Shown: positions 12,994-25,335 of the stretch, in pieces
Position numbering within the stretch: the first letter of the stretch is position 1
Layout of the letters: the number at the start of each line of letters is the position of its first letter
Assembly: GCA_907165065.1 (NCBI GenBank)
Contig: OU015524.1
Location: forward strand, 56,275,295 to 56,339,294
Direction: 5' to 3'
From: Caprimulgus europaeus
Taxonomy: Eukaryota > Chordata > Aves > Caprimulgiformes > Caprimulgidae
Length of the DNA: 64,000 bases
Program-made: the position numbers and the translations under genes
The notes under the pieces: generated by a model
What the model saw: only the letters and a program-made list of their open reading frames with translations
Told to the model about the DNA's origin: nothing
Database searches by the model: none

Positions 12994-13915
12994 TCAGGGC
13001 CTTGGCTTTCCTAACCTGATCCCTGGCCACTCGGGCAATTTCTCTGTATTCCTCCCAGGTAACCATCCTTCCTTCCACCCTCCGTAAGCTTCTTTTTGAA
13101 TCCTAAGTTTGTTCAGGATCTTCCTGTCCATCCATGCAGGAGTCCTGTTGTTTTTGTCTGTCTTCCTCTTTGTTGGGATGCACCAATCCTGGGCTTGAAG
13201 GAGGAGATCTTTGAGTATAAGCCAGCAGTCCTGAGCTGCTCTTCCCTCCAGGAATTCATCCCACGGTACCTGAGCAAGCAGATCCCTGAAGAAGTCAAAA
13301 TCTGCTCTCCTGAAATACAGGGTGGTGAGCTTACAGTGCACCTTCTTCACTGCTCTAAGGATCTTGAATTCTACCATCTCATAGTCACTGCAGCCAAGGC
13401 TGCCCGAGAGCTTTACATTCCCCACTAGACCCTCCTTGTTGGTGAGAACAAGGTCCAGCATGGCACCTCTCCTTATCGGTTCCTTGACCACTTGGATAAG
13501 GAAATTGTCATCCATGCATTCCAGGAATCACCTGGATTGTTTGTGGCCTGCTGTGTTGTCCCTCCAACAGATGTCAGGGTGGTTGAAGTCCCCCAAGAGG
13601 ACCAGGGCTTGTGAACGTGAGGCTGCTCCTATCCTAGAGGGCCTCATCTGCTCCTTCTACCTGGTCTGGTGGCCTGTAGCAGACCCCCACTGTAATATCC
13701 CCTTTCCCTGCCTTCCCTTTAATCCTGACCCATAGACTCTCAGTTAGCTCATCTGTCTCCAGGTGGAGCTCCATGGAGTCCAGCTGGTTGTTGACACAGA
13801 GGACAACACCCCCTCCTTGTCTTTCCTGCTTGTCCTTCCTGAAGAGCCTGTATCCTTCCATTCCAACACTCCAGTCATGGGAGACATCCCACCATGTCTC
13901 CATGATGCCAATGAA
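12994..13915 (-). pseudogene. CR1 ORF2 endonuclease region, truncated and broken
   Basis: This is the apurinic-type endonuclease half of CR1 ORF2, which nicks the target DNA. From 5' to 3' on the minus strand I see METWWDVSHDW and GVCYRPPDQ (13634-13903), then LLGDFNHPDICW with the GDFN motif at 13582-13593, then DLVLTN and GSLGCSDYEMVEF (within 12994-13515). The frame shifts between the first and second parts near 13630, and an in-frame TGA lies at 13528-13530. The family ends its endonuclease with an SDH triad; here it is SDY (13381-13389), so the catalytic histidine is lost. The N-terminal part is missing because the element is 5'-truncated. Confidence 0.93.
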
Positions 13916-13920
13916 GCCTC

Positions 13921-14280
13921 TGATCTGAACCCACTACTGGATGTCTCTCTAAAGACTCTCATTGGTTTAATGAGATGGAAACCCACTTCTTTTACACATA
14001 ACAAATATATCTGCCACTTGTTACAAACAAAAGCTTATCTCACAGGATGCTGTTTTATCTGAGGGGCCAAGATAAGAACTAGAAATGATACTGTGAAAAA
14101 TCTTAGACATATTAAAAAAATAACTACATCTCACTCCTATACTTAATCCTATAGCAGTTGTTTTCAGACCCAGGGTAAAGGTATTCATGCAAAGTTTAAG
14201 CTAATAGTAATGTAGGGACTAAAAAACCTGAAGTTTTGAATATCTGAATTTCTGTCAGAGGTTTATTCAGTTTGTAGACT
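13921..14280. other. No gene; spacer between two CR1 copies
   Basis: AT-rich sequence between the 5' truncation point of the long CR1 and the next CR1 tail. I see no repeat signature or coding frame in it. Confidence 0.6.
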
Positions 14281-14452
14281 TGGAGAAAACTTCTTCAGCA
14301 GGAATGTGTATCAACAGAGGAATTCAAAGTTATTGGAGTTGTTTAAAACACAATGGAATGTGGTCCTGAGTGCCCTGCTTTAGCTAACCCAGCAGGGGAG
14401 CTGGACTAGACAATCTGAAGAGATGCCTTCCTGCCTCAGTCATCCTGTGAAA
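14281..14452 (+). mobile_element. CR1 LINE 3'-end fragment, old
   Basis: The plus strand reads like a degraded CR1 terminus: a GTGGTCCTGAG-CCTGC stretch, then AGCAGGGGAGCTGGACTAGA, a degenerate 'gatgccttcctgcctcagtcatcctgtgaa' that matches the usual end, and loss of the short terminal repeat. It is clearly more diverged than the neighbouring 11166-13920 copy and in opposite orientation, so it is a separate, older insertion. Confidence 0.72.
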
Positions 14453-14751
14453 TCTTTCACCCGCTGCCATGGCCACTTCTGGTTGCTATGTGGCTGTAGG
14501 GAGAAACAGAAGAAACAGCTTTCCATCAAGCCCTCTCTCCCAGGGCAGGTCCAACTTCTATTTTGGGTAGAAAATCCAGGCAGTTTTTTAATATCTGAGT
14601 TAGCTTGCTGAAATTTAGTCTCTATTCTTAGCCCCATTTATCTCAGGAAGATACCTTTAAATTTAATTATTACTTTTTTAACAGAATATGGACAAGGAAT
14701 TCTACTAGAAGCATATAGAAATCAGGTGTTTCTGGTTGTTACTTTTGCTCT

Positions 14752-15161
14752 AGTATCATATCACATCATGTCCAGTATATTAGTGAGGGTCTCTTCCTCT
14801 TTTGGCTCTCTCTGGCTTTTCACTCAGGCTCTTGTTCTTCCAGGGTCGCAGTTTCGATTTGGGATTGTCACTCCTCCAGGATCATTATCTGGGAACAGGC
14901 TGGGCTTGGTCAGCGGGGAGGTGAGCAATAACATTGGGTGTCACTCATTTGCGTATTTTGTTACTGTTATCATTATCACTACTATTTTAATATTAGTATT
15001 ATTTTAAGTTTTCTCTCTATTATTAAACTGTTCTTATCAAAACCTACAAGCCTCCTTATCCTTGCCCCCCAGTCCTCTCCCCTATCCCTTGGGGTCGGGG
15101 GGAAGTGAGTGAAAGGCTGTGTTGGCTGCTAGCCAAGGGCTAGCCAAGTGAAACTATCACA
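14752..15161 (+). mobile_element. ERVL-like LTR, 5'-truncated
   Basis: This LTR of an avian endogenous retrovirus lies on the plus strand. It is the same family as 29397-30044 and shares a run of 61 identical bases with it (14954-15014 here). It holds a TATA-like CAGTATAT (near 14773), the conserved GAGGTGAGCAATAACATTG stretch, an ATTAAA poly(A) signal (15022-15027) and the U5 end finishing GTGAAACTATCACA at 15161. About 235 bases of the 5' part, including the TGTCCTGG start, are missing. No primer-binding site or internal retroviral sequence follows, so no retroviral gene is present. Confidence 0.85.
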
Positions 15162-17584
15162 CTCTATCTGTGGGCACCAAGATTTCAGAAACACTCCCTG
15201 TCTGTGATTTCTTGCACGCAGACTCATAGAGCACAATTGCTCCATAACACTAAGACTGGCTACAGGATTCCAACAGTGCCACCTGTAAATCATACATTTT
15301 AACTGTGCAGTAGGAATATGAAGAGAAAAACTGCTCTAAAAATTCTGGTTGTGTTACCAGGTTTGTAGCTCAGATAATGGGATTTAGAAAGTTACAAGTT
15401 TTATATCCTTTCATCTTTAAAGGATAATCTCTTGCAATAACTGAAACAAAAGCATTCTTGAGAGTGGTAATAGGAAGGAGAATCCAGAGATATGTGTGTC
15501 TGTGTTTCCCTAGGTAAAGTCACACACAACAAGGGAAAACATTTAGTTTCCAGGATATGATGTTTTAGGGATCATATTTTCTAGCTTACTTCAGGTTCAT
15601 GTGATGCATAACCGTTTTTAGTGGGAACATAACCAAAGAGTGAGAATTTCACACAATTATATTTCACAAAGTTACACAAGTACAGGCACTAGAACTCTAA
15701 GCAGAAAAGCAAGTTATATTGAGATGCAGGAGGAAAAAGACAAGCAAACTCAGAAATTTGTTCCAAAGGATCTCCAAACCCACATGACCTGCAATATTGA
15801 AGCCTCCTGGTCAGTATAGAGTCAAACCAGTCAAATAACTGCAATTTATTCTGACATATACAAGCTTTAAACTGAAATGAGATTAGAGCTCATTTTCTCT
15901 AGTAAAAGAGCCTAAGCAACAGAGGATGGATCAGATGCTGAGGGACCAACCAAGGAAGTTGCATATCATCCAGCATCATTTGCTTGCTGAGATCTGTGTA
16001 ACTCTGCCTGCACAGAAAGTAGTAGATATTTTGTCAAACCTTTTGGCAGCTGTCAAACACCATACACAGAGACATTACATGCTTTTGAAAATGTTACCAG
16101 GAAACTGTAAATTTACAAAAGCAATAGAAGATCTAAAGAAATAGGAGACCTACTCTTTCTGAGCTTACTGTGACCAACAGAAAGTAAACTGTCTATAAAG
16201 AGCCTCCGAGCTTACGAAGGTGTGCTCATAGCTGTGCAATATATGTGCTGTGTGATATAAATGTTGTGAAAACCCTTCATAGCAAAAAAAATAGCACAGA
16301 TGCTTCTTTTCTCCACCAAATGTTCTGCTTCAGTGATCTAAGGCAGCAAACACACCTCTTGAAAAGTTCCACAGTGAGGTTAAAAACAAAGGTGTTGTCT
16401 TGGAGTAAATATCAGTATTGATTTTCTCTCAAATATTTGCTCCTTTCATTCAGCCTCCCAATATGATGCTGTTTTTGTGAAACACACCCAGAATTTCTGA
16501 TCTACTCTTCTTTTTATATATAAAGCTAACAAATAGTTTTTCAGTTCAGTTGTTTGCAGTGTATTGATTATTTGAGGCATGGCTAATTTAAACCATTTCT
16601 CTTTGGGTAATTAAATTCCCAGTGCAACTTGAAGAAATGAGGCACTACATATATTTTTTCATAACTCTTGCACTGGGCTGCTGTGTGCAGTTAGAAAGGT
16701 GCCACACTATCCTGGCAGGTGCATGGCTGCAATTCAGCAATTGGAAAATGGAATAATTTTTATACAGAGGAGCAGACCAAATGCTTTGAGACTGCCATAG
16801 ACAAACCATCATCATGAACATTTGAAGAAGGAACTATGCTAAAATTATAAGTCTGTGTCCTAGCTTGGTAATAGCTGTGCCTGCTAAAGAATTTACCTTC
16901 CTTTCTTTGACTGCCGAGTGCTCTCCTCTCAGACCCCGTACTAGGTCTACTCATGGGAAACTTTTCCTAGGACACATCAAAATGGGCTGGATCAGCAGTG
17001 AAGAGTCAGGCATACAATTTATTGTGAGCAGATTCAGATTAGTACCATTCAGTTTAACACCATGCAGGCGGCCAGTTGGTGAGAAGGGTCTTCTCTAGCA
17101 GGGAGATGAGAACAGTTGGGGGCTGTTACTTCAACAGGCACACCTGCAACTGGAAAATGTGCATTTGCAAACTGGTATTTTTCCTGAGCTCTGTGTCAAA
17201 ATTCCTTTATCACAGCACAAAAAAAAAATAACTTCATTGAATCCAAATTTTTTAAAACATTGTACCTAAGATCAGAATTGAGCCAGATGCATTCAGCAAG
17301 GAATTGAGGATTATCTTGAGGATAATTGGTGTCCTATTATTGTGGAGTGCCTCAATGCAGTGTCATTTTTGAGAACTGAACTTGAGAATTAATGTTAATT
17401 TCACTTCTCTGCAAAAACAGCTTTGTCAGATTGCTGGGAGTAATTTGCATTTTGTCCTTCATTCCTTGAAAATCTAGTCAGCTAGTCAACAACAGCACTG
17501 TAAAATTCTTGCATAATGCATGTATCATGCTGCACATGTCCACTCATTTGCTGGAATGTGACAAGCTTAATAGTGGCATGAGCA
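15162..17584. other. Gene-free intergenic or intronic DNA
   Basis: I see no coding gene, RNA gene or recognisable repeat. Short open frames such as 15926-16144 give peptides I do not recognise and have no flanking splice or promoter support. Confidence 0.6.
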
Positions 17585-17725
17585 TAAACCTTGCCACATT
17601 GGATCAGAGTAACTACTCATCTAATACAGCATCTTATTGCCAGCTGAACCCAGTAACAGATGTTTCAGGAGTTACAGACTTCTGTAAAAGTCCCAGAAGA
17701 GGCAATTAGAGAAAAACATTCCCAT
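17585..17725 (-). mobile_element. Ancient CR1/L3-type LINE 3' end
   Basis: The plus strand reads CCTTGCCACATTGGATCAGA, then 'catctaatacagcatcttattgcc' and 'cagtaacagatgtttcagga', and ends near 'agaagaggcaatta'. This follows the order of the conserved 3' terminus of old amniote CR1/L3-type LINEs (in reverse complement: CCATACTGGATCAGACC, CATCTAGCCCAGTATCCTGTC, CAGTACCAGATGCTTCAGAG). It is heavily diverged. I rely on the order of several short matches, not on any one of them. Confidence 0.6.
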
Positions 17726-20700
17726 GGCAGGGATATTTTCTCTGGATTTCCAACAGTCAAGCCAGGTCCTATCCCAGAGCTCGCCCTGTGGACATGTTGG
17801 GTGCTCCAGGCTCAGTGCCTGCTCAGCCCACCTGGAAAGAGGCAGATGTGACTCAAGGTCTTTTGGGAGCATCGATCTCTGGCCCAGCTGTACACAGATC
17901 CTGAAGAGTGTATGGCTGTACACTCAGTGTACAGCTGTAAACTGGCTCTGGAGAGAGCATGAAAGGACAGCACGACACTCAGCCAGTGATGCAGCTCACC
18001 TGTGCTAGTTCTCACATCTCCCAGCTGTGACCATACAGTTGCCTAAATTACACTGTAGTAAACACACTGCATCTGCATGCCTAGTCTGCTAGGGACATGT
18101 TAGAGCTAACCCCCATTTCCTTGTCAGTATGCCAAGTAAGGAGTGGATGAGTTATTTTGCAAAGAGTGTTTTTAGTTGAAAGCAAATTCAAAAGCATGTG
18201 GTGGTGAAGCTAAGACTTTGGGCAGAATGTAGCTCCAGGCAGCTCTGCTGAGAAGGCTAAGGATAGTGTTCAGTCACAGCAGCAGTGGACAAAGACACTT
18301 AGAAATGTGCCGTCTGCATCTAATAAACCAATACATGATGGAGCAGGCAAAATCTGTGGTTCAGTGCTCAGTGACACAATGAGTTTAGATTAAAAAAGTA
18401 AAATTCTACTCTAACTTCTTGACTATACAATTCCACCCAAAGATTGCCATGTAGAAAAAAAATTTTTACAGGAAGCTGACCTGAGGCAGTGCACACACTT
18501 TTCCATTTTTCTGCCAGTTTACTCCAGTTTGCGTCCACAATCAGATTTGCAGATCTGAAAGCAAACTTTTCAACACTGATCATCCTTTAGAGAAGCTTTC
18601 ATCGTCAAAACACAATCAGTTTTGCACTAGACAAGCCATAAATGTATCAGTTAGAAGACCTGAACTGGAGCTGTCTAAGACCTGGAATTTCTGATTAGCA
18701 AAAAATGTTACTATTTCACAATATACTTGTGTATTAAATTTAAAATACTCAATCAAACAGGTTTTATGTGAAGTCACAAAACAGAGAAGTATCAATATGG
18801 AGACCCAGCAAGTTTTCATGCCGGAAAGCCATAGTAACACTTGACATGGGAAAGAAATACAGGGCAGTTGCAACCATAAAAGTCTTTGGATCACAAGCAT
18901 TTAACAAGGAAAAGAGACATTTCCATCAGATTCTTGACCATGTTTCAATGACATTTAGCTGAACCAGATACAAACTCTTAACTGACATTTTTCTGATGAA
19001 ACTCAAGAGCAAGTAAAGAACATGTCCTTCGTGTATAATCTTGAGACACCCAGAGCTGTGTTGCAAGGTGCTTCTCGGACAGCAGGATCTGATTCCCCAA
19101 AAAAATGGTGAAAGTCAGGAATTATTCATCTGTTTTAGCATTTGAAAAGAAAACTCAGTGTTTATCTGAAAAGCATTCCATCCAGTACAATTTCTATTCC
19201 AGATGAGAGCATTCAAATGGAAATCAAACAACTGCTGTAGAAAAAGAGATGCACAGCCATAACAGGAGAAGCAAACTGAAGGAACGTTACAAAAAAGAGG
19301 AAACTGAATTTCACACTCCAGACAAACAGGAAGACAAGTTGATGGTCTGCCAGGTTGGTGGACAAAACAGAAATACTTAGTTTATAAAAGGAGGGAGCAT
19401 GACCCCAACTTGTATCTGAGGAAGAGCAATGGCAAAGCCAAGTGAATAAACAAACTGGACTGGACAGACTTGACAAAAGAGAACTGAGACAGTGAGTGTC
19501 TGAAACTGCAAGTGTATTCGGCTGCCAAAAATGTACTTGGGAGGCAATTGAAGAACATAGAACAACCAGCTGATGAATTTACAAAGAGAACAATTATAAG
19601 GTATTAAAGCACCACAAAACTATTATGGAGGAAATGTCTGTGTAAAACAGAAGTTAAGGATAAATAAAGCTACTGTTAATGAAACTATACATGCTCCTTG
19701 ATACTACTGAAAGTCTCTCAGCTCAGGTGATTCAGAAATGCAAAGCAAGTTCTTTATGAAACAAATATGTTAAGAACAGTCAAATTCCAACTACTGACAC
19801 AAATCCAAAATGCTCAGGAATACTCTTGATGACAAAATGGCTCCAAGACATAGCTTTCTATGGGGCACTTCTGAAATGCTTCTCACTGTTCAGTAATGCT
19901 GTCAGAACCAAAGCAGGGCTCAGCTCTGCTTTGTACTTCAAGGTTTTCATCAGACTTCTGCTATGTTATGACTGAGACATTTACTCTACCTTAGTATTGT
20001 TTAAGCAGGGGTGACAACAAATCCTTTGTCCTATCACCCATCTCCGCATTTAAGCTGTAACTTTCTTATAGGAGACACTGAAAAGTAAATACTCAGTATT
20101 CCCATTTCTCTCCTGGCTAAAGCTGTTATTCTGAAGTGCTTAATTTCATGTTGGAAGGTGACATTGGGAATCTGACTGGTACAAATTACTTTTAGTCACT
20201 TATTTTGAAGGAAAATTTCAATTATAATGTATCTCTGCATGTTATAAACTGATGTCTGGTAAGATACGTACATTCCTCTTCACCAAAACTAAAGTTGTGC
20301 TTTCAAACTGATGTTTCAGTTTTTGTAGAAGTCCTTCGTTCAGAAAAGTGCATAAACTGTAAAATATAATTTAATTAAGATTTGTTGAATGTGTTGTGAA
20401 ATTTCACTTATGTGCAAAAATAAATTCATATGAAATTAATAAAAATGAAACCAAAACTTGATTATAATAATAATGATAATGTATTAAAGTTTTCTATTTT
20501 ACAAAATCCACAGATAACACTCTACCAAGTGAGAAAAATGCTTTGTTGCAAAATAGCAAATTCAAGACAAAGCAGTAAGCATGCTGAATTGCATCTGTCC
20601 CAGAAGGATAAAAGAAGGACATTTGTCTATTTTAGCAAATAATTAAAGTTGATTCAATTGAGGCATGAAAAGAGAATACTAAAAAAATCTTCAACTGTAA

Positions 20701-23700
20701 AGTCATTTTCTAGAAAAATAAATCGAAATAGCTGTCAGAACACATTCTTTCTTTAACTAAGCTTGAAAAATACGGGCATTGATAACACTAGAATAATTTA
20801 AGGTAGAGCTGAAGCTATAGTATTGTCCCATTTGTTTCTTGCAGAATCACTTTTTTAAAAGCAGCAAAATAATACTGGGTGTATTTTAAAAAGTGTTTTA
20901 CCGTGTTCCAGTTTGAATATAAGTTGTCAATATTGAACACTAGAATACATCATTTTCACAGTACACTGGTGTCTTTCATTTTGAAGCATATGTGTTTGTA
21001 TGTGTTTGTGTATTTGTAACATTTAAATTCTAGTATTTTAGCTGACATTTTCAGAAATTCATTCAGTTAAGGTGACATATTTAAAGACTATAAAAATATA
21101 TAACGCCCTTTCAAAAAAGTGTAACACAATAAGTCATACTTATGGTTTTAATTTATGAAGCAGGAATTGCTGGCTGACTATAATTTCAGAATTTCAAATA
21201 GTGGTGGAAGAAATGCTTAGATATTCATAGCTTGGTCAATTGCTTGAGTAATAGAAGGTTTATTATTCTACTTATTGGGAAGGGCCATTTGTGAGAAATT
21301 GACATCTTGTAAGCAATTAAGTGAGAACTATACACTGTGATAAAATCACAGCAGAGATTACCGATGATTTTTTGAAGAACAGCAAAACCACTTCAAAACA
21401 ATGACAAAGGCTTCTTTGCACCCAAAGTGAGGTGCATACATGTGGACACATACACACAAAGAGAGAAAAGTCCTTCTGTGATGGACTCAAATCTATTGTA
21501 CAAGAACTCTAAAAGTATTGAATTTCAACCCATTAATTGTAAGTCTCATTAGAATCTTTTTTTCCTCACACATTCTTGAAAATTGTGGTTCATAAATATG
21601 GAAATAATTAACAAACAAACTTGTGACTGAAACATATTACTTTTTTGGTGACTGCTTGAGGACAGGGGACAGGGAGAGGTATTTCCTAGTCACTCACTCT
21701 GATCATTAAGCTGTCAGAGTACCTTGTCCCAGAATCACTGTTTTTTGCCATTTTCCATTTCAGCAGTAGGTATAGTAAAACTCAGAAAGAGATTTTAAGT
21801 TTAATGATACTAAATTAAGACACACAGGAAGTTAATAAGCAATAATCTAGTCAGTACACATCAATTTAGCCAAAGATGGCTTATCAAAAGAAAAGAGTGT
21901 TTTTTCATGACAGCAAGTTACATAAAAGTGCTGCAAGCATTAATTGGAGAAGATCTGGAAGACACATCTTTGAAATGTGATTGACTAGGACAGTGATCTG
22001 GACTCTGTTACAAAGAAACATTCTATTTAGAGTATAAATTTTGCTTTAGAAATATGAATAAAAAATGCAAGAGAACTCCAAATGTGCCTTTCATCAAACA
22101 GGCAGCTGTGACAGCTGGGTGAAAGACCCATATATATGAACTGCAGTATTCAGAGGCTTTCCTAGTTTCTTGAGTAGCCACTGAAATTACCAAGTGTGTA
22201 GAAGTGAGTGAGTGCCTTTCTGTAATTGCACTTAGCACATGTCACTTCTTTAAATCCTACCTCTTGATCCCAGGGACCAAGTACCAATTCTTCTTTCATT
22301 TGCATCTGTGTAAATCTGAGATACTTGCAATGTAGATGAGTAAACTGCTGTCTTCCCTAGTCTCCATCCTTATGTTTTATGGTGTAGTGCTGCACTTAGC
22401 AATATTTTTTCCGCTCTGTCTACAAATAAATGGGTAATTCTGCCAGATATAGTGATATGACATTTATTACAGTTTAGCAGGTTTAATCAAAGAACTCTTG
22501 TACACAAGCTGTTTACATGGTTCAAATTGTAGAAAATAAAATGATTATAAACTTTAAATTACCTAACTATGTTAGATAAAGAACAGAATTTGGCAAGCAA
22601 ACATCTGCACCAATACTAGGCAAAGGTGGACAGTTCATTAATGCCTTGTGGATCCCTTTGTCTTGATTTTTTTTGTACGGATCTCCATAAAATGTTTCAG
22701 TTTACACTTTTTCTGTTTATGTGTCTGACAGGCACAAAGCTTAGCACAACGAATCTCAGTCAGATCTTTCATGACGCATTAGTTTGTCAAGCACATGTGA
22801 TACAGATATGTTTTTTTTTCCCAGTTCTTCACTGTGGGTTGTTTAATATTAAGAACACAGTTATTTGCATTACTTCAGTTTTCACAAAGCACAGTGATTG
22901 ACCAATTGAGGCAAGTGGCAAGTCAGCAGCTTCCTTTACTCCTTCTTAATTTTTCCCATACTTTTGTTCACTTTTATTGACTAACAGTTCCTTTATATTT
23001 GCTTTTCCTCAGCAAAATAGTGTAGATCTGTAACTCTTTATTTTCCTAATCAAGTGCCCTTTCCCTGACAGAGCTTCAAATTCTTGTTTTCACGATGCTT
23101 ACACAGAGTGTTAATTCAGGCAGTGCTGGCCTTTACCTCTGCTTGGAGCTAGCCAGAAAAAAAAGTAGCACTTCTCAACCAACATCCCAAATAATTTATT
23201 GTAATTTCCCAAGCCAAAAACTAGAGTCAGTTTTATTCATTCTACTTAAGAGTTTTAAAGTAACCGAACTCAAACAACATCACCTACCTACAAGAGTTTC
23301 TTTGCTTCCATTTTTAACTCTAAAAAATCTTAGAGGGATGCTGTGGATTAATGCACTGAAGTGTTTGTTCAGGTCCCAGAACACCACTGATTGAGGATGA
23401 GATAAATTTTGTCCTAGTGAAAAGAATGAAACAAATTAAGCTCATGCATTTTACAAGCACAAAAGCTCATCAGTGGCAAATTCAACTTCCTAGTACAAGG
23501 GTCATGAAATTATGGGACAGAAATGTGTCTCTCCTGATTAAAGCAGATAGTGGCAAAGTTTTATAAAGGGTAAAATGTGGCCGGTGATTGTTTTAATGTG
23601 AGTGAACTGTATCTTTGGGGCCATGTTTCAGGGTTGTGATGGTGGAGTCTCAAATACACCAGCAAGCATGTGTCCTGTTGTAGAACAGGACCCAGTGAAG

Positions 23701-24794
23701 AATAAATATGTTACAAGAGAAAGACCATAATATATTTTTTACCATGATTTTTAATAAATTGTATCTAATTCAAAGAATCAATTTAGATTATAGTCTCATT
23801 TACAAATGTTCCAGAGAGGGAAGGTTGGGATTTTAGGGTTTTTTGTTGTTGTTGTTATATAGCTTTACAGTTATACAGTTTTATCTCCAATAAGGCAATG
23901 CCTGCATTGCTTCTATTGCAGGGTTGTTTCTGTGAAAAATCTATATTTGCAACATTATGATGCAAAGAGGGATTTTTTGCTGGTTGCCTTGACATGGACG
24001 AAGGAAACCTCATAATGCTAACACAGTTACACTGGGAGAGATTGGGATATCAGTGTCATGGCAGCTAGTGAGTATTTGCCTCTTCTCTAGAGCCTACAGG
24101 CCAGATGCTTGATTAACATTCATCTGCTTATGAAGTTTCATGGGTTTTTTAAACTCAGAAAATACAATATGTGCTATATTCCAAGTGCTAGCCTTACCTG
24201 CCTATCACACAATGAAACCTAATGGCCCACTTCACATCTGCATGTTGAGGTATTGATTTCAAGTGTTATAGAGTCATCTGCATTGTGAAAAGGTAACTAT
24301 TGCGCAGTAACAAAAGAAAGACAATGTGGGAACATAAAGGAAGCAATTGGAAGTTAAAAATCTGCCACACCATGCACCTCCAAGCCCTTCAGGATTTCCA
24401 GAATGCATTTTGATAGTGCTGGGTAGAGTAATGTCAAGAGGCAGAAAAGCTTAATTAACAGTTGATTTTTGAAATAGCTGATTTCACAGAAAGGCACTAG
24501 TAAGGCAGCACATAATGTCACAGGAGCTTTTTTGTACTTCATTTGCTAGCAGCTAAGAGAAGAAAGTCAAATGCCGTATTCTCATACGATAACAAACAGA
24601 TGGACCTCCATTGAGAACCAGCACCAAAGGAAAATCAGTGGACTATTTTTATTGATATTTCAAATTATATTAAATTGCATCATCTTCATTTCCCTCAAAA
24701 TTATTTTTCCTATGGTAATCAGTAATACAAACAAGAATAATATTAAAAAAACAGTCAAATACAGAAAGTCTGTAAGAGAGACACTTTAACGACA
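17726..24794. other. Gene-free intergenic or intronic DNA
   Basis: Unique AT-rich sequence with no gene or RNA gene that I can support. A slightly GC-richer part lies at about 17740-18010 and contains the 21-bp palindrome at 17915-17935. A GTT microsatellite of a few units lies near 23842-23857. All frames are short and unrecognised. Confidence 0.6.
17915..17935. repeat. Perfect 10-bp palindrome with 1-nt centre
   Basis: GCTGTACACT and AGTGTACAGC are exact reverse complements around a single C. The core resembles a steroid-receptor palindrome (half-sites near TGTACA/TGTACT), but the usual 3-nt spacing is absent. Two further GCTGTACA or GCTGTAAAC-like words lie within 50 bases (17887 and 17934). 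Confidence 0.55.
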
Positions 24795-24931
24795 TTGGCC
24801 AGCAGGCCGAGGGAGGTGATTCTCCCACTCTACTCCACTCTTGTAAGGCCCCACCTGGAGTACTGTGTCCAGTTCTGGAGCCCTCAACAAAATAAAGACA
24901 TGGACCTGTTAGAACAAGTCCAGGGGAGGGC
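24795..24931 (+). mobile_element. CR1 LINE internal fragment without its 3' end
   Basis: On the plus strand the peptide is [20 protein letters not shown] and then [10 protein letters not shown] and [10 protein letters not shown]. This is the C-terminal part of CR1 reverse transcriptase, upstream of the region seen in most short copies. The match stops near 24931 with no 3' UTR or terminal repeat. A CR1 insertion should keep its 3' end, so the missing part was probably lost by deletion. Confidence 0.85.
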
Positions 24932-25335
24932 TCCTGTCTTCTACAGTAAAAAAATACTGTCAAGAAATAGCATGGGCTTAGTAATTTTTTTTCTGTGCTC
25001 ATGGTATTTTCTTAAGATTCCAAAATTAGTATCACTAGTAAATACTCTTTATTAGCATTTGAGCACTCACCAAACCCTACTGCGTAAGAATGATTTGAGT
25101 GCTCCATAGATCTGGTTTGCATGTGTGTCTCTTAGATACCCGTGGAACACTGTTGTACACACTGTGATAAATTAACATAAACAGCAACCAGATCCCAGAG
25201 TCCTTGTTGGTTCATATTCTAAGTAACTTTTTGCAATATGTGCAAGAACTCATTTTTGGACCAAGACATAAGGAAACCTGGAATATATCAAATTACATCT
25301 AGTAAACTCTCATGATCTACTGCTGCAAATCACAG

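Larger units (their letters stand above)
11166..13920 (-). mobile_element. CR1 LINE, long 5'-truncated copy
   Basis: The element reads on the minus strand. Its 3' end is at 11166, where the plus strand shows the reverse complement of the avian CR1 terminus (tcatagaaccatagaatgg, then ttggaagggacct). Moving right, the sequence goes through the 3' region, the reverse-transcriptase region and into the endonuclease. It stops near 13920, inside the endonuclease, just upstream of an ETWWDVSHDW-like motif. CR1 copies are usually 5'-truncated by incomplete reverse transcription and this fits. ORF1, the 5' UTR and the start of ORF2 are missing. At about 2.75 kb it is far longer than the other CR1 copies here and probably the youngest long one. 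It cannot move by itself because ORF2 is broken (see the two pseudogene entries). Confidence 0.96.

Noticed and set aside
15162-15260. Retroviral primer-binding site and internal region after the LTR ending at 15161
   Set aside because: The bases after the LTR do not match a tRNA 3' end and no gag-like frame follows.
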